DNA of 64,000 nt from Acanthosoma haemorrhoidale (Eukaryota; Arthropoda; Insecta; Hemiptera; Acanthosomatidae), in NCBI GenBank assembly GCA_930367205.1, contig OV884015.1, forward strand, positions 104,472,509 to 104,536,508, given 5' to 3'. Shown here piece by piece: positions 58,863 through 64,000 of this stretch (the first letter of the stretch is position 1; each line of letters begins with the position of its first letter). Made by a program: the position numbers and the translations under genes. The notes under the pieces are model-generated. The model was not told where the DNA came from. It ran no database searches and worked only from the letters and a program-made list of their open reading frames with translations.

Positions 58863-59198
58863 ACCTAGTTTAGTTCGATAGTATTGAAAATTCAGTGTGG
58901 TATAAAGCCAAGCAACTAAGATATTTATCATTTTATAACCACCCTTGATATCAGTTGGACAATTTAAGGGTGAGAAATTTTGAATAATGTGTAGCTGTTG
59001 TTTTTTCTAGGATTGACCGACTTTAAGTCATTTGGACTATACAAGGGTGGTGTGGTTTATTGTGAAGTTTGGCAACATTTGGGTAGGCCACGTTACCATA
59101 GGGTTTGCTATCTACTGGTTGGCACCCTTAGCCCTTGAGAGGATGGGGCGCCACAGTTTTATCCTTAGATACAGACCCCAGGGTCCTTAAGAAGTGCC

Positions 59199-59645
59199 TT
59201 GATCCTCCGGACTCCGCAATTAGCCGACCATGTTCCTAGAAATACAGGCTCGTTAGAAGATATCCTTCGACCTCCAGCTGCTAATGAAAACCCCTCAGCA
59301 GCGACTGCACCCGCCAATTACAGATGCTTTTGTCATTCCTGCAATTCCCGCCTTTACAAGCGGCTAATCGCCCTTGCCACTGTACGGACTCTCTTCTCTT
59401 CTGTAGTCATTCATTTGCCATTTTGTTTCACTATATTTGTTCTTAAAAAATACTTGGACAATTCTGAGTGTACAGTTTGCCGTGAATATATAAATGATCG
59501 GAATAGTTTGGTATTCTTTGATGCGAAGAGGGATTTTAGATTTTACAAATTTATAGATAGACCACGTTTCGACGAAATGTGTGCGCCTGCATCGGGTCAT
59601 GGCAATAACAAAATAAAGATATACGTAGCGAAGATTGGTAATTAA
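59199..59645 (+). CDS. unrecognised 148-aa frame
   Basis: A frame of 148 codons; about residues 10-65 lie in a GC-richer patch (59150-59420) unlike its surroundings. It includes a Pro/Ala-rich piece, CFCHSCNSR and later CTVCREYIND. These Cys pairs would suit a small zinc-binding fold, but spacing does not match a RING or other finger I know. A hydrophobic run (about residues 66-82) sits between them. The second half is AT-driven in composition. It may be a fragment of a mobile element or chance. No neighbour helps. Confidence 0.25.
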   Translation: MILRTPQLADHVPRNTGSLEDILRPPAANENPSAATAPANYRCFCHSCNSRLYKRLIALATVRTLFSSVVIHLPFCFTIFVLKKYLDNSECTVCREYINDRNSLVFFDAKRDFRFYKFIDRPRFDEMCAPASGHGNNKIKIYVAKIGN

Positions 59646-59849
59646 TATTATCGAAAGAATGTAAACAGACAAAGTGGTATATAACTACACTCAGCATATA
59701 ACCTGATATAAATATGTAACAGTTGACGGGTTTTAATTACCCATTAAATAAAATATTAATAATTAAGAGATGAAAAGATCTATTTAAAAAACTATAAGAA
59801 AAAATGTGAAAAGGGAGTTACTAGTTTGTGATTTTTTTCCCCTTCATAG

Positions 59850-60045
59850 CCCCTTTAAACTTACAGATAATTATTTACAATTATAGACCCTCAGGCGAAT
59901 CTATTCATAAATTATTTTTGTATTTCCTGTAGCGTCGCTACATTATACACAGGTTTTGTTATTTTATAAAAATTATACAATGGAACAAACAAGTATAATG
60001 ATGCACATTATACGTGACTAGACTGAAGTTACTAATAAAGGTGAA
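59850..60045 (-). mobile_element. LINE family C 3' UTR fragment, cut at the hairpin
   Basis: It matches 28325-28516 closely on the minus strand and breaks off at AAAGGTGA, the first arm of the family hairpin. Sequence beyond differs. Confidence 0.8.
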
Positions 60046-60264
60046 GTTTGTGATTATGTATATACGAGTATATATACAAACTATGTAACCAAGGTTTGTT
60101 ATATATAACTTGCGAATGAAACCATTTAACGAAATGTATGATTATGGTAACATACAAAATATTTCAGATAATTTATGTTAATTTCCTATTTAATGTTGTG
60201 ATGAAACGAAGAATACTCCGATTTTGATGACTCAAGACTAAGTTTGATTAATTAATTAGGGAAA

Positions 60265-60580
60265 AGGCACCGTTAGTTGACAGTGATGCTATAGTTGACA
60301 CTCTTAAACCACATGTTTAAATAATGATACACGTTTGAAATTTCCAATGATTTGATATGATTGAAATGATCTGGAAAGATAGTTTTATAAGAAGTTATTC
60401 TTCTACATCGTTGGAATAGATAGCTTCTTTGAGTAGAGTAGGGTAGCAGGTGGGTATGGTTCATTTAATATATGGGGGACTGCTGGCCTGAACTGTACAC
60501 GAGGTCTGTGAATTTTGATTACGCCAAAAGTTTGTTTTATTTTCTTCTTCCTACCTTTAATTGTATTGTATTCAATTTCA
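60265..60580. repeat. repeat block R, copy 2
   Basis: Partner of 58185-58490, with an insertion of about 17 bp near 60315 and one near 60350. Confidence 0.9.
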
Positions 60581-62104
60581 AGTGACTAGATGAAATATAT
60601 ATATACGTGTTGATTGTTTTTATTAAAACAATCGGTCCTCTGCTATAAAAATTTAGGGTCATTGACATAGCGTTAAATGCTAAAACACAATTTTAAATAT
60701 TTTTCAGTAGTTGACACCCTTGTAAATCACAAATTCTTAACAAAAGATCGCACACTAATAAGGCCAGTGAGTCAGCCTTTCTTGAAGGGCTTGCTTAGCT
60801 AGGTACTGGAATAATTTTTGAAGACATTTTGCTGATTCCGATCAAAACAGTATTTATGACAACTAATCCCAATTATGATTACAGATATCATTTATTTCCA
60901 CCATTAATTTATGGCTCAGGTGAAACTAAAAAGCATTTTAATTTAAGTATGTAATTAAATAATTTGTAAAACTTTTTATGTTCGTTGTTTACTTAAGAAT
61001 TATTTAAAATGAGGAGAAAAAAATATTTTATTGCAGTAGGCAAACGGTCAACTCCCGGTACATTTACGTTAAGTACTTAGGTCATAACGAATGCGATATC
61101 AAATTTATTAACCTGCGTTGTATAGTTTTTTGAATAGTAATTACATAAAGTCATTAAAATCCTGTTCGCAACTTCGTGCCTGTCTGCTTCAACTTCCTCG
61201 CAAAATGGTTACTAAAACGGAGGTGTTGGTCCATTTTAATGCCCAGATATACCAGGTTGTTTCCTAGTAAAGATACCCTAATTAATTAATAAGAGAAACC
61301 CTAGAGACCTTTTTTAATTTTAAATCCTTCAACAAATAATACAAGTGATAAAATATACAATAAAATAATCCAACTTACAAATTTCTGCTCTTCCTGCATT
61401 TAAATGAAATTGGAGGAGTGCATAATACAATAAATTTTGATGTTGTTAAAAGTACTCAGTCTCATAAGAGACCCTAAAATCATTCACTAAGATAGTACAA
61501 ATATAGGTAGTTTTATGTACAAGAGCTAATTGTGGATTTATGTAATTACATATTATAAAAACTATAAATCTGCTTCTGTATTTTTCTTACTTTCTTACGG
61601 AGTTAGGAACGGGTTGTTGATAAAGGAAAGCATTCGGATGTATATCAACCTTTTATATTTGTAATTGTATTTGTGTATAATTGCTACCTGTCAATTACAA
61701 TGAGATATTATATGATATTTGTTAGGGGGAGGGAGTTCAAGCCTCTGTCTGTTACCGTGAAATTAATATGTAAACATTTAAAAATAATTAATAATAATAT
61801 AAATATAATCAAAATAATGCTTATTCGTTATTATTAATGCCACTTTCTGCGTCATTGAAATATTTGATTGAAATCTCCTTCAAACTTATTTAGAGGGAAC
61901 AATAACTTCATTCTATCCATGCATTTGTAAGTTTTTTTTATAATGTTTTATTGGACTTGGGTTGGTCTTGAATTCAATGAACACTAAAACTACGAAAATG
62001 GTAGCGGCCTGCCAGAAATTGAATTTCCTGGGTCTTTTTGCTATTACTAGAGTGGTAAGCAATAATTGCACCTCAGTATAACTTCATCGGTTACAATAAT
62101 GCCA
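60581..62104. other. unassigned AT-rich stretch
   Basis: No gene apart from the LINE piece at 61160-61278. Confidence 0.35.
61160..61278 (-). mobile_element. LINE family C coding mini-fragment
   Basis: On the minus strand the translation includes NNLVYLGIKMDQHLRF and HFARKLKQT. This is the segment just upstream of the SYRL.. region of families B and C, overlapping the KMDRHLHFSTHF text of 28571-28864. Confidence 0.7.
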
Positions 62105-62396
62105 CTGCGCAAGGTTCTCCAATCAAGTCCTGAGCGCCTGTGGCCCTCGCGCTCATGGTCAGCCTCCACTGGCTAGTATCCGGTGACGCGGCTGACGGAG
62201 GAGCGTGGGGGGCTTCCCAAGACTCCGCTTTCTCTTTCGCATGTCGATTTGGGAGGCCTCTGGGCTGTCTGTAAATGTACGAATGAGCGAGTGAATGATG
62301 AATTGTAAATATGGTATGAATGAGAGAATTTATCTTAATTACTTATTGCCTTATAAGGCAGATGGAATTTTACCACAATAAAGGATTTTCAATAAT
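62105..62396 (+). mobile_element. LINE family A 3' UTR fragment
   Basis: From CTCCAATCAAGTCCTGAGCG to CACAATAAAGG, with about 35 bp missing near 62243. The terminal hairpin TGCCT..AGGCA is present (loop TATA). Confidence 0.9.
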
Positions 62397-63868
62397 AATT
62401 ATACAGTATACCATTTGCTGCTCCCTCTGAATGAGTAATTGCATATATGGTTTATTTTTCATTTAGAAATGTCATAAAATTTAACTAATAATAGTTAAAA
62501 ATAACAACTTGAACCGTATTAGACGCAGAGGTATAATATTTTGCGATACCAACCTTGGGTCATCAATCAATTGCTAGATAATTAGAATCAGCTTTTTCTA
62601 TCGGATTTTTTATTGTATTACCTTTAGGATTTCCACGTCTTGATCATTTGAGATATGACTTGGGACTCGAAGCCGTCACTCAAACCTTCGGTGTTTTATT
62701 TAAAGACATGATATTTTCAAAGGATATGATATTATGATACACACCTGATCGAAATGAACTATACGTGTAATCTACAAAGTACTTTTTTTTGTATAAATTT
62801 TAATACCCCATAGACTTTCTTTCTTATAATCCAATTTGCTGGAAACTGCATCACGCTTTCAGCAACAGGGTTTGCCTTTTAGCGGCTCCATAAAATAATC
62901 CTGCCATTACCCTTTCTACCCTAAAAAAGGGTGTAATCCCTACTTAAATCGCACTCACGGGCCTAAAAGCCCTAAGTTCGCACTAAGCAATAATAAGCCG
63001 AACGATTTTTTTTCAATAAAAATCAAATAAAATAAAAATGCAATAGAGAAAATATAAAAATTCGCTTAAATTTTATATTGCAGGATAGCAATTTGTCAAA
63101 CTAAGATCTCATTTCAAAGTCCATTATAAATGGTAATGCCATCAGATTGCAATCATCTACATTGTAGAGATGAAAACGACAGAAGAAGAAATCTAGTTGG
63201 TGATGAGGATAACTGTAGGCAGTAAAATAAATGGATGAATTTTTGTTGTTTTTAACAATATGAATCTCGAAATTGGAGTTGGAATCACATTGTGATTTAG
63301 GAGGTTCAATGAAAGAATGTCACATAATTCGAAGATGGTAGGATGCAAGAGGACTTAGGCTCAAGTGAATAGCAAGATTACAAATCATTTTATACCAATT
63401 TTTTCTTTTATATTTTTTGTCGTGAAGATGTGAACATTTTGGCTAGTCATTGCAAATTAAATAAAATTGACGGAAGCCATTTAAAGCACTATGATGTACC
63501 GCCACTCTCGACATTGAGCAGTGACGAACTGTTTGCAGTGGTTCCGTGGCTCGTTCTGCCATCAATATGACCGAACACGGAACACAAATACCTTCAGCAG
63601 CGTCCGTGCGTATTCACAGCCCTACACGAATACCCTTCGTTTGTTCAGTTGGGTCATTTTTTTTTTTTTTAATATTCTGAGTTGTGAGGTCCATATTTAA
63701 TAGTCAACCTTCAAGGGTATTTATTTTTTTTCAAAGGCTGCCTGAGCAATTCAGATTAAATTACAAAAATTATAACGTACATATATTAAGACAGGTTGAT
63801 ATACTGAGGCAGACGGAATATGGGGTATTTTTTTAGTGAATAGTATTTAGCATAAGGTTGAAACCTTA
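62397..63868. other. unassigned stretch
   Basis: GC-richer at 62850-63000 and 63480-63640. No gene seen. Confidence 0.35.
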
Positions 63869-63870
63869 TA

Positions 63871-64000
63871 AAGGGTGTCCCAGAATTAACGCAAGATTTG
63901 AATTGTCCGCCGTTTGTGCAGTAAAGTGCTGGCAACCCTAAAAAAAATTAATTTGACAGCTGACAGTTTAGGATTAGTAAAAATGGAGCGTTACACGATA
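63871..64000 (+). mobile_element. DUF4817-type mariner relative, copy 3, cut by window end
   Basis: It starts AAGGGTGTCCCAGAATTAAC, preceded by TTATA as in the other two copies, and matches copy 2 through the leader (GGCAACCCTAAAAAAA, TTTGACAGCTGACAG). The transposase ATG is at 63983 (MERYT...). The leader looks the least decayed of the three. The rest lies outside the window and could be the full element. Confidence 0.88.

Overview
The window reads as non-coding DNA of a eukaryote, most likely an insect or other arthropod. It is AT-rich and has no operon structure, no long open frames and no ribosome binding sites. Nearly everything recognisable is a degraded transposable element of a kind common in insects: Jockey-like LINEs, mariner elements, a DUF4817-type mariner relative and a coiled-coil-Gag LTR element. 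I find no complete cellular gene. The open frames that can be assigned are almost all remnants of reverse transcriptase, transposase or Gag, and the other short frames look like chance.

Three LINE families carry the region. Family A (Jockey-like) has about 18 5'-truncated pieces on both strands; the longest, at 45.8-47.1 kb, reaches the FADD catalytic motif of reverse transcriptase. Family B has three pieces. One of them (37974-38796) sits inside a family A copy with a poly(A) tail and an 11-bp target-site duplication. Family C has seven pieces, all on the minus strand, with a conserved hairpin just after the reverse transcriptase stop codon. DNA transposons are represented by two mariner copies that share the same internal deletion (3.3-4.1 and 48.1-48.9 kb), a full-length but decayed mariner with TA target sites (28.9-30.2 kb), and three copies of a DUF4817-type mariner relative with DD41D spacing (12.1, 18.1 and 63.9 kb).

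The best preserved unit is an LTR retrotransposon at 21769-24829. It has two almost identical 0.62-kb LTRs, a primer binding site and a purine tract. Its only long frame is a 329-aa coiled-coil, Gag-like protein, and there is no pol, so it looks non-autonomous. Two minisatellites show higher-order structure: 65 bp x 8 at 5.6-6.2 kb and 57 bp x 17 at 43.1-44.1 kb. A 159-bp (GA)n run lies at 51.2 kb. At 57.8-60.6 kb a local set of diverged duplicated blocks fits no family I know.

The remaining stretches are AT-rich and unassigned. The only hints of host genes are weak: a TATA box with two CACGTG boxes ahead of a short ATG-to-splice-donor frame near 56.4 kb, a donor-bounded frame near 51.0 kb, an unrecognised 148-aa frame at 59.2 kb, and a few tRNA-like B-box cores. 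I see no CRISPR array and no convincing new multi-gene system. The most interesting items are the relationships among the mobile elements.
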